This document shows, one piece after another, positions 8,680 to 15,870 of a DNA stretch of 64,000 nt. The translations under genes and the position numbers were made by a program. How positions within the stretch are numbered: position 1 is the first letter of the stretch; every line of letters starts with the position of its first letter. The notes beneath the pieces are model-generated. The model searched no databases, was not told the origin of the DNA, and saw only the letters and a program-made list of their open reading frames with translations. This DNA comes from Arenibacterium halophilum. Lineage in GTDB: Bacteria; Pseudomonadota; Alphaproteobacteria; Rhodobacterales; Rhodobacteraceae. Location of the stretch: assembly GCF_005938225.1 (NCBI RefSeq), contig NZ_VCPC01000004.1, positions 416,991-480,990 on the forward strand, read 5' to 3'.

Positions 8680-8982
8680 CTAGCTCTGTCTCAGCCTCTC
8701 TTCGGCGTCCCTCGCTAAGCTCAAGCTCTCGTTCAACTTCGCGTCCAGCGCGTTGTAGGTGGCCTCTTCGCTCAGCAAGCCACGCAACGCCTGCATTGAC
8801 GCGATCTGCGAGCGTATGAGCAACGTCGCGCAAGCCGCGATACCATCCAACTGGACTTGCAGCCTCTTCGTCGAGCGCGCTTCCAAGCCGCTCAATTCCG
8901 CGGCTGAGGTTTCGCAGGCCGTCACCAACCGCTCGACGCAGGCGAGCAAGTCGCGCTCCAAGGCTGTCAGGGGCGTCGTCAT
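8680..8982 (-). CDS. MbeD/MobD-like mobilization protein
   Basis: A 100-residue, strongly helical and probably coiled-coil protein, nested in the relaxase reading region in another frame. Its ATG directly follows the TGA of the mbeB-like gene (TGAATG). Size, order after mbeB and nesting match ColE1 mbeD. The MbeD identity comes mainly from position; the sequence itself is generic helical. Confidence 0.65.
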   Translation of the reverse strand: MTTPLTALERDLLACVERLVTACETSAAELSGLEARSTKRLQVQLDGIAACATLLIRSQIASMQALRGLLSEEATYNALDAKLNESLSLARDAEERLRQS

Positions 8983-9444
8983 TCATTTCTCCTCGATCTT
9001 GATGCAAATGACCGGCGTCCCGGCCAGTGTGCAGGTTTTCAGCTCGGTCCGGTTCGGGTCCAGTGTCAGCCAGGTCTGTTCCCCTTGGTCGATCCGAGTC
9101 AGGCCCAGTTCCGTCAGCTCCGAGCGTGTCAGCATGGATGTCCAGAACCAGCTCGCGGCCATCATCGAGGCGATCCCCGTCAGGATCAGCCCCGAGATCA
9201 GCCAAGGCGAGATCGTCAGCCAACGTCTGATCTGTTCTGTCCGCGTCTCGAACAAGCTCCTGTTCTCGTTCAGGAAGTGGCGCGTATCGTTCTCGATGAT
9301 ACGCCGCGCGTCGCTCACAATACCCGTCAAATCGATCCTGAAGCTCTCCAGCTGAGATGCCATCGAGGCGGCGTAGTCCTGGCGTATCGTGTCCAGTTCC
9401 GCGTTCAATTTCTCGCTCAGCCGGGTCGGCTTGCCAGTCTTCAT
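8983..9444 (-). CDS. MbeB/MobB-like mobilization protein
   Basis: A 153-residue protein with a helical N-terminal region, one membrane segment at about residues 76-98 (ISPWLISGLILTGIASMMAA) and a C-terminal extracytoplasmic-looking part. MbeB/MobB proteins stabilise the relaxase-DNA complex and link it to the membrane transfer machinery. An AAGGAG ribosome site precedes the ATG at 9444, which lies 23 bases after the relaxase amber codon and in a different frame. Confidence 0.75.
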   Translation of the reverse strand: MKTGKPTRLSEKLNAELDTIRQDYAASMASQLESFRIDLTGIVSDARRIIENDTRHFLNENRSLFETRTEQIRRWLTISPWLISGLILTGIASMMAASWFWTSMLTRSELTELGLTRIDQGEQTWLTLDPNRTELKTCTLAGTPVICIKIEEK

Positions 9445-9466
9445 GGAAAATCTCTCCTTTCAGGCG

Positions 9467-10195
9467 CTAGCGTTCGCCGGTCTCGGGGTCTTGCGCGGTG
9501 AGATAGGCCTTGCCGACGCGCGGCAGGTCGAAGCCCGCATCGGCAAGGGCATCAAGCATGCTGGCGCGATCCTCGATCAGACCCATCGATATCTGATCGA
9601 GGATCCACGCATGCAGCTCGTCGCGGCCCTGGGCGCGGGTCGGGGCCTCGATGGTGTCGCGCACCTCCTGGGCGCGCTCCAGCTCCATCGGATCGGCCCA
9701 GCCGTGCCGCTGGTTCATCAGGTCGCGCAGGCTGTCGAAGGCGTCCTGGTAGCCCGGTGGCGCGATGTTCAGGCTGCGCCCGGTGGTCAGCTCCAGACGC
9801 GGGGTGCAAAAGTGCAGCTCGACGCGGTCCTCGTGGCTATGACGGACCCAGAGCATGTCATATTGCTCACCGTCCAGCCCGCCAAAGGCCAACTGCTCGA
9901 AGGCGTCCATCACCTCGGCCTGCTGCGCCTCGCTGGGCGCATCCTCGGCGGCGAAGCTGATCACGCCCGCCCGGTAGGTCCACTGGTGGCGGCTGGCGTC
10001 GATCAGGGCCTCGGTGCGCTCGGGGTTGCCGCGCAGCACCTCGGGCAAGGGGTCTCGCGTGACCGTCATCGGCTGGCCTTCGGCATCGCGGATCAGGTCG
10101 CGGTTGCCGTCATAAGCCAGCACGCGCTCGGCAACGAGATAGCCGACCGGCCCCGCACCTGCGCCCTTGCCGTTGGTGAAGAACTTGATCAGCAC
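9467..10195 (-). CDS. Relaxase N-terminal domain (MbeA/MOBP type), 242 aa
   Basis: The nicking domain of a conjugative relaxase. The motif HSHEDRVELHF at 119-129 fits the His-x6-Glu-x-Asn active site of the HEN relaxases except that the third residue is His128. The start is GTG at 10195, which overlaps the mobC stop codon and implies coupling. The frame ends at an amber codon after ...GKAYLTAQDPETGER, a point where relatives continue into RLKG; the continuation is present downstream in the same frame. The nuclease domain is therefore complete, but the protein is about half the usual length. Confidence 0.85.
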   Translation of the reverse strand: MLIKFFTNGKGAGAGPVGYLVAERVLAYDGNRDLIRDAEGQPMTVTRDPLPEVLRGNPERTEALIDASRHQWTYRAGVISFAAEDAPSEAQQAEVMDAFEQLAFGGLDGEQYDMLWVRHSHEDRVELHFCTPRLELTTGRSLNIAPPGYQDAFDSLRDLMNQRHGWADPMELERAQEVRDTIEAPTRAQGRDELHAWILDQISMGLIEDRASMLDALADAGFDLPRVGKAYLTAQDPETGER

Positions 10196-10647
10196 CGCCG
10201 CGCCTCGTCGAGGAGCTGGGCAAGCTGGCGTTCGATCACCAACAGGCGGCGCGCGACGGTCAGGCTGTCGAGGTCGGTGCGACCAACCAGCATTGCGCGG
10301 TTCAGCCAGCGCGCGATCTGGTTGAGGTTGCCGCCGATGCGCCCGACGGCCAGCACCAGCGCCGGATCGACGCGCGGCACGGGCTTGCGACGGCGCGCCT
10401 CGGTCAGGCCGAGCGCCTCCCGCAGGAGCGTTGCGGCGGGCAGGCCAGCGGCCTCGGCCTTGGCGCGCAGCTCGGCCTTCTCGGCCGCTGTGCAACGAAA
10501 GACGAAGGTCTCCCTCAGCGGCTCCTTTGCGCGGGTCTTGCCCGCGCCGGTGGGGTTCGAAGGGGAGGCTTGCCACCCCCCGCAAGGTCCCGTGTCAGAA
10601 GCGCCAGCGTATGACATGGGTCGCCTTGCTGTTTCCTCAGACCGCAT
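10189..10647 (-). CDS. mobC: MobC-like relaxosome protein
   Basis: A 152-residue mobilization protein that helps open oriT for the relaxase. The C-terminal half carries the characteristic VGRIGGNLNQIARWLNRA motif of MobC/MbeC proteins. The N-terminal part (FVFRCTAAEKAELRAKAEAAG) resembles a ribbon-helix-helix DNA-binding unit. It overlaps the following relaxase start and, at its own start, the end of the winged-helix gene by 11 bases. The whole leftward block therefore reads as one operon. Confidence 0.9.
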   Translation of the reverse strand: MRSEETARRPMSYAGASDTGPCGGWQASPSNPTGAGKTRAKEPLRETFVFRCTAAEKAELRAKAEAAGLPAATLLREALGLTEARRRKPVPRVDPALVLAVGRIGGNLNQIARWLNRAMLVGRTDLDSLTVARRLLVIERQLAQLLDEARRC

Positions 10648-11488
10648 GGCGGTTCTCCCCCACGGTCAGGGCAACATCCTGCGGAAGACGCGATGCGCGC
10701 TGCATCTGACGCTGTGCAAAGGGCGCGATGCGGGGTGCGGAAGACGCGGCGCATGCGCCATACTGCGCCTGACGGATGACTTCCCGCAGAAGACGCAACT
10801 GCTCCTGCCATTCCGCGCTATCCGCCGGGGCTGGTGTCCGGGCCGGAAGCCAGAAGCCCAGGTGATGCTCGTGTGGTGACAGGGGCAGGCTGCGTTCCAG
10901 CGTGGTCATGCCTTCCCGGGCCAGCCGTGCATCCCAGTCCCGGACAAAGCAGATGCCCCTTGGAACGAAGACCAGGTCCGTGCGCGTTCCGCCGGATTGC
11001 CCTTCATCAGGCAAATCCGGCGCGGACGCGCGCCACTGTTCTTTTCTAAGTTCTTGTTCTCTGTTCGGGGGGCGATCTTGTCCCCCTTTGCCGGACGGGA
11101 ATGTCCCGCTTTGTGGACAGGATTGTCCCCCTTTGGCGCGGCTAAGCGGGACAACCTTGTCCCCCTCCCGGCGGCGCTCGGTGGCCCGTTTCATGGCTGC
11201 TTGGGTCGGGCGGTAGCGCGAGGATTTCCCCTTGTTGGTCCCGCGCTCCACGGTCATGTATCCCGCCGCCTCGACCTTGTTCAGCGCCCGTTTCACCGAT
11301 TTGGCGTGCTTGCCGATGGCCGCACCTATGGTCTCGAAAGACGGGCGGCTCTCGCCGGTCTCGTGGTCTGCATGCGCCAGTGCCAGGTAGAGGGCCACGC
11401 GCAAGGCGTTGTCGTCCAGCTCGTGGTCCGTGACCATCTCCAGCAGGAATTGCAGCTTGATCTTGCAGAAGGGCAGAAGCTCAGACAT
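10637..11488 (-). CDS. Winged-helix replication-initiator-like protein
   Basis: A 283-residue protein with an N-terminal winged helix-turn-helix at about residues 20-95 (LRVALYLALAHADHETGE, SRPSFETIGAAIGKHAKSV, then LNKVEAAGYMTVERG). Proteins like this precede mob genes on small plasmids and integrative elements of alphaproteobacteria and are often labelled replication-related or helix-turn-helix proteins. The central 100-150 region is low-complexity and basic, and the C-terminal part is unrecognised. It is the first gene of the mob operon. Initiation of replication is a guess from family context. Confidence 0.75.
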   Translation of the reverse strand: MSELLPFCKIKLQFLLEMVTDHELDDNALRVALYLALAHADHETGESRPSFETIGAAIGKHAKSVKRALNKVEAAGYMTVERGTNKGKSSRYRPTQAAMKRATERRREGDKVVPLSRAKGGQSCPQSGTFPSGKGGQDRPPNREQELRKEQWRASAPDLPDEGQSGGTRTDLVFVPRGICFVRDWDARLAREGMTTLERSLPLSPHEHHLGFWLPARTPAPADSAEWQEQLRLLREVIRQAQYGACAASSAPRIAPFAQRQMQRASRLPQDVALTVGENRHAV

Positions 11489-11707
11489 CGACCCCTCCCG
11501 CGATTGCGGTCACGTGTGCGATCTGGTATCCAGTCTGAGCAAACTTTTCGATTTGGCCGTTGACGCGGGTGCCAGCCCGGTCAGCGGCCTTTCGGTTTCT
11601 GGGACTCCTGAAACGGTTCGCCAGAGGCCCGAAAAGCCCAATCAAATCAAGGGCTGGGGTTTTCCGGTTCGCCAGTGCAAGCCGTTGATTTCCCTCACCC
11701 CGCACAG
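11489..11707. other. Non-coding right end of the element
   Basis: These 219 bases separate the mob operon start from attR and hold no plausible gene. They contain an 11-bp direct repeat CGGTTCGCCAG at 11614-11624 and 11665-11675. The operon promoter, and perhaps oriT, should lie here or within the first gene, but I see no convincing nick-site consensus. Together with 11727-11843 beyond attR, this is a gene-free stretch of about 355 bases. Confidence 0.55.
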
Positions 11708-11726
11708 TCCTGCACGGCTCACCACT
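11708..11726. repeat. Attachment site attR (19-bp direct repeat)
   Basis: An exact copy of the last 17 bases of tRNA-Lys including CCA, plus two bases (same 19-mer as 3336-3354). No tRNA sequence lies upstream of it, so it is a displaced 3' fragment and not a second tRNA gene. It marks the distal end of the element. Chromosomal genes resume with the fumarylpyruvate hydrolase at 11844. Confidence 0.93.
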
Positions 11727-11843
11727 CCTTTCAGAGCACTGATTGATACTGCCCAGCGCAGGCTATCTATCTGTGGTGACTGAAAGATTTTGACCCTCCC
11801 GGTGGCTTGCGCCATGGTGCGCGCAAGGAATGGGAGGATACGC

Positions 11844-12755
11844 ATGAAACTGGTAACCTATCGCGCGTCGGTCGAGGATGCCGCCACACTGGGTGCGGTT
11901 GTCGATGGCTTTGTCGTCGATGTCGCGCGGCTGGGGCAGGCCGTGGGGGTGGATCTGCCGGGCACGATGCTGGGGTTCATCGACCGGGGGCTGATGACGC
12001 AGAAGGCGCTGCAACGGCTGCTGGATGCGGGGCTGGAGGCGCTGCCGCCGCAGGTGGTTCTGCCGCTGCCCAATGTCACCCTGCTGGCGCCGATCCCGCG
12101 CCCGCGCAAGAACATCTTTGGCATCGGGCTGAACTATGTCGAACACGTCGCCGAAAGCGCGCGCACGCTGGATACGGCGAAGGATCTGCCCTCCGAGCCG
12201 GTGATCTTCTCGAAACCCACCACAACGGTGATCGGGCCGGGCGAGCCGATCCGCCACAATGCCGAGGTGACGCAGCAGATGGATTGGGAGGTCGAGCTGG
12301 CCGCGATCATCGGCACCACCGCGCGGCGCGTGTCGGAAGAGGCCGCGCTGAACCACGTCTTCGGCTATTCCGTGATGATCGACGTCAGCGCCCGCGATTG
12401 TCGCCGCGCCGGCCAGTGGATCGTGTCGAAAGGGCAGGATTCCTTTGCCCCCTTCGGCCCCTGCATCGTCACGGCGGACGAGGTCGGCGACCCGCACGAT
12501 CTGACCCTGTGGCTGACGGTGAACGGAGTGGAAAAGCAACGCTCGAACACGCGGCACATGCTGTTCAAGATCCCCGAACTGATCGCCGATATTTCCAAAG
12601 GCATGACGCTGGAACCCGGCGACATCATCGCCACCGGCACGCCCGAAGGCGTTGGTGCCGGGCGCGACCCGCAGGAATGGCTCTGGCCGGGTGACGTGGT
12701 GGAATGCGGGGTCGATGGAATCGGCCAGCTGCGCCATTCGGTCATCGCCGTATGA
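11844..12755 (+). CDS. Fumarylacetoacetate hydrolase family protein (probable fumarylpyruvate hydrolase)
   Basis: A 303-residue FAH-family hydrolase, likely cleaving fumarylpyruvate to fumarate and pyruvate, the last step of gentisate degradation. Family motifs include KNIFGIGLNYVEH, the metal-binding acidic cluster in MDWEVELAAIIG and the C-terminal GDIIATGTPEGVG. ATG at 11844 follows a GGGAGG ribosome site. It overlaps the next gene by ATGA, and a gentisate dioxygenase-like gene follows, which supports this substrate. A related acylpyruvate substrate cannot be excluded. Confidence 0.85.
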   Translation: MKLVTYRASVEDAATLGAVVDGFVVDVARLGQAVGVDLPGTMLGFIDRGLMTQKALQRLLDAGLEALPPQVVLPLPNVTLLAPIPRPRKNIFGIGLNYVEHVAESARTLDTAKDLPSEPVIFSKPTTTVIGPGEPIRHNAEVTQQMDWEVELAAIIGTTARRVSEEAALNHVFGYSVMIDVSARDCRRAGQWIVSKGQDSFAPFGPCIVTADEVGDPHDLTLWLTVNGVEKQRSNTRHMLFKIPELIADISKGMTLEPGDIIATGTPEGVGAGRDPQEWLWPGDVVECGVDGIGQLRHSVIAV

Positions 12756-13369
12756 GCGGTGCGCGCTCTTTCGATTTCACCAAGATGGAGGGCGCCGACT
12801 GCTATCGGCTTATGGCGTCCTCGATCATGCCAAGGCCCATCGCTTGGGTCACCACGATCTCGCCCGAGGGGGTGCGCAATGCCGCGCCCTATTCGTTCTT
12901 CAACATGATGGGGTCCGAGCCGCCGGTGGTGGCGCTGGGGATCCTGCCGGGTGACGTGCACCAGAAAGACACAGCCCGCAATCTGCGCGATGGGGGCGAA
13001 TTCGTCGTCAACCTCGTCTCCGAGGCGATGGCCGCGCAAATGAACGAAACCTGCGCCGCCCTGCCGCCCGAGGTGGATGAGCTGACGCTGGCCGGGGTTG
13101 CGACCGCGCCCAGCACGCAGGTCGCGCCCCCGCGCATCACCGGCGCTCCGGTGGCTTATGAATGCCGTGTCGCAGAGGTGGTGAACACCGGGCCACATCA
13201 GTTGTTGATCGTGGGCCGGGTGCTGGCCGCGCATTTCCATGACACGGCTCTGACACCGGGCGACCGTCCGCGCGTGATCCCCGAAGCGCTCGATCTCATC
13301 GGGCGGATGTATGGCGCCGATGCCTATGTGCGCACGCATGATGTGTTCCACATGCCCCGGCCGAAGTAA
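12752..13369 (+). CDS. Flavin reductase-like protein
   Basis: A 205-residue protein of the FMN-binding split-barrel flavin reductase family (DIM6/NTAB type): RLMASSIMPRPIAWVTT near the N terminus and APYSFFNMMGSEPPVV in the core. It may supply reduced flavin to a monooxygenase or be an FMN-binding protein of unknown reaction. It starts in an ATGA overlap with the hydrolase. No monooxygenase partner gene is seen in the window. Confidence 0.85.
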   Translation: MSGARSFDFTKMEGADCYRLMASSIMPRPIAWVTTISPEGVRNAAPYSFFNMMGSEPPVVALGILPGDVHQKDTARNLRDGGEFVVNLVSEAMAAQMNETCAALPPEVDELTLAGVATAPSTQVAPPRITGAPVAYECRVAEVVNTGPHQLLIVGRVLAAHFHDTALTPGDRPRVIPEALDLIGRMYGADAYVRTHDVFHMPRPK

Positions 13370-13435
13370 CACGCTTGTCCATTGCGGTTCGCGCCGCAAC
13401 ATGGTCCCCTTCGCCCAAGGGAGAAGGAGACCACC

Positions 13436-14557
13436 ATGGCCAGAGATCACGAAAACCACCGCGAGGATGTTGCCGGGCGCGCCAATGTCGAAGACACGCC
13501 CGAGCTGCTGGCCTATTACGACGATCTTGGCCGAAAGGGGGCCGCCGCGCTGTGGACCGTGGCGAACAAGATCGAACCCTGGGAGCCGGTGAGCCAGTCG
13601 GTTCCGATGATCTGGCGCTATGCCGACCTGCGCGATGACGTGCTGCGCTCGGTCGATCTGGTAACGCCGGAAAAGGCCGGGCGGCGGGTGATCTACCTGG
13701 ACAACCCGGGCCGCTCCGATGTGGCGGCCGCCGTGGGCTGGATTTACGCAGGGCTTCAGGTGATGCATCCCGGCGAACGCGCCAGCGCGCATCGCCATTC
13801 CGCCAGCGCGATCCGTTTCATAATGGAGGGGCAGGGCGCCTATACCGTGGTGGACGGGCACAAGATGACACTGGGCGCGAACGATTTCGTGCTCACGCCG
13901 AACGGCACATGGCACGAACACGCCGTTGCCAGCGAGGGCACACCCTGCATCTGGCAGGACGGGCTGGACATTCCGCTGGTCAACGCGCTCGAGGCGAATT
14001 TCTACGAGGTGCATCCCGATCTGGCGCAGGCGGTCACCTATCCGGTCGACGACATGACGCGCACATGGGGCAACCCGGGCCTGCGCCCCGGCGGCGGTGA
14101 CTGGCAAAAAGGCTATAGCCCGATGTTCAAATACGAATGGGATCGCACCTACGAGGCGCTGTCGGGTCTGGCCGCGCACAGCGATGGCTCGCCCCATGAC
14201 GGGGTGCTGATGCACTACATGAACCCGGTGAATTCAGGGCATGTGATGGGCACGCTGGGGGCGTCGATGCAGATGCTGCGCCCCGGAGAGCGGACCAAGG
14301 CGCACCGGCACACCGGCAGTTTCCTCTATCAGGTCTGCAAGGGATCGGGCCATTCCATCATCAATGGCAAGCGCTTCGACTGGACCGAGCGCGACATCTT
14401 CTGCGTGCCGGCATGGGCCTGGCACGAACACGCCAACGCCTCTGACACCGAGGACGCCTGCCTGTTCTGCCTGAACGACCTGCCGGTGATGGAAAAGCTG
14501 GGCCTGTATCGCGAAGAGGCGCTGGCCGAAAACGGTGGTCACCAGCCGGTCGGCTGA
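13436..14557 (+). CDS. Gentisate 1,2-dioxygenase-like cupin protein
   Basis: A 373-residue bicupin dioxygenase. The first cupin has the metal ligands in HRHSASAIRFIMEG and WHEHA; the second has AHRHTGSFLYQVC and WAWHEHA. Gentisate 1,2-dioxygenases open the ring of 2,5-dihydroxybenzoate to maleylpyruvate. An AGAAGGAGA ribosome site precedes the ATG at 13436. With the upstream FAH hydrolase it makes two of the three lower-pathway steps; a maleylpyruvate isomerase is not in this window. 1-Hydroxy-2-naphthoate or salicylate dioxygenase activity is possible for this family. Confidence 0.87.
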   Translation: MARDHENHREDVAGRANVEDTPELLAYYDDLGRKGAAALWTVANKIEPWEPVSQSVPMIWRYADLRDDVLRSVDLVTPEKAGRRVIYLDNPGRSDVAAAVGWIYAGLQVMHPGERASAHRHSASAIRFIMEGQGAYTVVDGHKMTLGANDFVLTPNGTWHEHAVASEGTPCIWQDGLDIPLVNALEANFYEVHPDLAQAVTYPVDDMTRTWGNPGLRPGGGDWQKGYSPMFKYEWDRTYEALSGLAAHSDGSPHDGVLMHYMNPVNSGHVMGTLGASMQMLRPGERTKAHRHTGSFLYQVCKGSGHSIINGKRFDWTERDIFCVPAWAWHEHANASDTEDACLFCLNDLPVMEKLGLYREEALAENGGHQPVG

Positions 14558-14564
14558 GGCCCGT

Positions 14565-15485
14565 TTACGACCACGGCCCCGGCGTGCCGCGCCGCCGCAC
14601 CTTGGGCATCCCGCTGGGCTGAACGCGCGGATCCTCGCGCCGCTGGGGCGTGGCTTGCCCGGCCATCTCGCGCAGCGCGGCGATGCGGTTTTCCGTGGCC
14701 GGGTGTGTCGCGAACAGGCTGTCGTGCTTGTGCGCGTGCAGCGGGTTGATGATGAACATATGCGCCGTGGCCGGGTTCCGCTCGGCGGCGTGGTTATCGA
14801 TCCGCGCCGCGCCCATCGCGATTTTCTGCAGGGCCGAAGCCAGCCACATCGGATGCCCGCAAATCTCGGCACCGGCCTTGTCGGCGGCATATTCGCGGGT
14901 CCGGCTGATCGCCATCTGCACCAGCGCCGCCGCCATCGGGGCCAGAAACATCATCATCAGCGTGCCAATCAGCCCCAGCCGCTCGCGCGAGCCGCCAAAG
15001 AACAGCGCAAAATTCGCCAGCATCGAAATCGCGCCCGCAAAAGTCGCCGTAACCGTCATGATCGCCGTGTCATGGTTGCGGATATGCGCCAACTCGTGCG
15101 CGACAACCCCGGCCAGTTCCTCGCGCGACAGGCTGCGCATCAGCCCCGTCGTCACCGCGACGGCGGCATTCTCGGGGTTGCGCCCAGTGGCAAAGGCATT
15201 CGGCTGCTCGGTGTTCATGATGTAGACCTTGGGCTGCGGCAACCCGGCATTGCGCGCAAGCTCTGCCACCAGATCATGCAGGCCGAACCGGTCGCCCGCG
15301 GCAACCTCTTGCGCATTGTGCATCCGCAGCACCATGCGGTCGGAATTCCACCAGGTGAACCCATTCATCACCGCCGCGACAACAAGGGCAATCACCGCGC
15401 CGCCGGAACCTCCGATCAGATAACCGACCCCCATAAACAGCGCCGTCATCGCTGCCATCAACATCGCCGTCTTCACGTAACCCAT
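14565..15485 (-). CDS. htpX: Membrane zinc metalloprotease HtpX
   Basis: An M48-family protease that degrades misfolded membrane proteins. Two N-terminal membrane segments (about residues 5-45) are followed by the HELAH zinc site in [14 protein letters not shown], two further membrane segments, and the third ligand region [12 protein letters not shown]. The 306-residue length is typical. ATG at 15485 is chosen because the family begins at this point, immediately before the first membrane helix. The gene ends eight bases from the convergent dioxygenase. Confidence 0.93.
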   Translation of the reverse strand: MGYVKTAMLMAAMTALFMGVGYLIGGSGGAVIALVVAAVMNGFTWWNSDRMVLRMHNAQEVAAGDRFGLHDLVAELARNAGLPQPKVYIMNTEQPNAFATGRNPENAAVAVTTGLMRSLSREELAGVVAHELAHIRNHDTAIMTVTATFAGAISMLANFALFFGGSRERLGLIGTLMMMFLAPMAAALVQMAISRTREYAADKAGAEICGHPMWLASALQKIAMGAARIDNHAAERNPATAHMFIINPLHAHKHDSLFATHPATENRIAALREMAGQATPQRREDPRVQPSGMPKVRRRGTPGPWS

Positions 15486-15584
15486 CGGACACTCCGCGCC
15501 TGCCTGCCGCTTTAACCTGTCAGATATGGCGATGGTTCCGGGCGGGGCAAGGGGACGGCCGCGCGCCGCCCCGAAAACGACAAA

Positions 15585-15604
15585 GCCCCCGCAGATGCGA
15601 GGGC
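15585..15604 (-). terminator. Terminator of tRNA-fMet
   Basis: On the minus strand an 8-bp stem GCCCTCGC/GCGGGGGC with one wobble pair and a 4-base loop is followed by TTTGTCGTTTT. It lies 15 bases beyond the tRNA CCA end, in the right orientation to stop its transcript before htpX. Confidence 0.75.
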
Positions 15605-15619
15605 GTTGGCCGATCAATT

Positions 15620-15696
<77 letters not shown>

Positions 15697-15870
15697 CCAA
15701 TTGACGTGCCCGCTATCTAGTGGGCTTCGTCGGGAGGTGCAATGCGGATTGGCGGTTTTTTTGACAAAAATTTTTTACAATTATGTGCTGCGGATTTCCG
15801 CCCTAAGCAGCCCGCCAAATCGCAGCGAGTGGGTGGCAGAATCAAACTGCGCCATGCTAGGTTTTGCGGT

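Larger units (their letters stand above)
8639..9466 (-). pseudogene. C-terminal half of the relaxase, after an in-frame amber stop
   Basis: Reading on in the relaxase frame past the TAG at 9467-9469, the frame stays open to a TGA at 8639. It begins RLKGEIFHEDW and continues with a stretch containing RRLDGISAGELQDRF and CERRAAYHRERY, which resembles the continuation of MbeA/MobA relaxases. With the TAG decoded the protein would be 518 residues, close to ColE1 MbeA. The mbeB-like and mbeD-like genes lie inside this region in other frames, as in ColE1. This is either a decayed C terminus or a product made only by stop-codon readthrough. Confidence 0.8.
3336..11726. mobile_element. Integrative mobilizable element in tRNA-Lys
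   Basis: The element is bounded by an exact 19-bp direct repeat, one copy in the 3' end of tRNA-Lys and the other 8.37 kb away. Contents in order: integrase, a small protein, an excisionase-like HTH protein, an XRE repressor, a small membrane protein, a restriction enzyme, a C5 methyltransferase, an mbeD/mbeB/relaxase/mobC operon and a winged-helix protein. There are no type IV secretion or phage structural genes, so it fits a mobilizable rather than self-transmissible element. Cargo genes between 5.8 and 8.5 kb are A+T-rich compared with the chromosome. The integrase lies against the tRNA, the usual arrangement for tRNA-targeting islands. Confidence 0.92.

Noticed and set aside
8639..9223. 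A separate 194-residue gene in the mob region
   Set aside because: It is in the same frame as the relaxase with no stop between 9466 and 8639, so it is the relaxase C terminus rather than an independent gene.
11708..11726. A second tRNA-Lys gene
   Set aside because: Only the last 17 bases of a tRNA are present. It is the attachment-site copy.
3336..11726. The element as a prophage
   Set aside because: An integrase and a repressor are present, but there are no capsid, terminase, tail or lysis genes. The mob operon indicates mobilization instead.
12365..14215. A 616-codon minus-strand open frame across three genes
   Set aside because: It spans the antisense of the hydrolase, flavin reductase and dioxygenase genes and has no known motifs.
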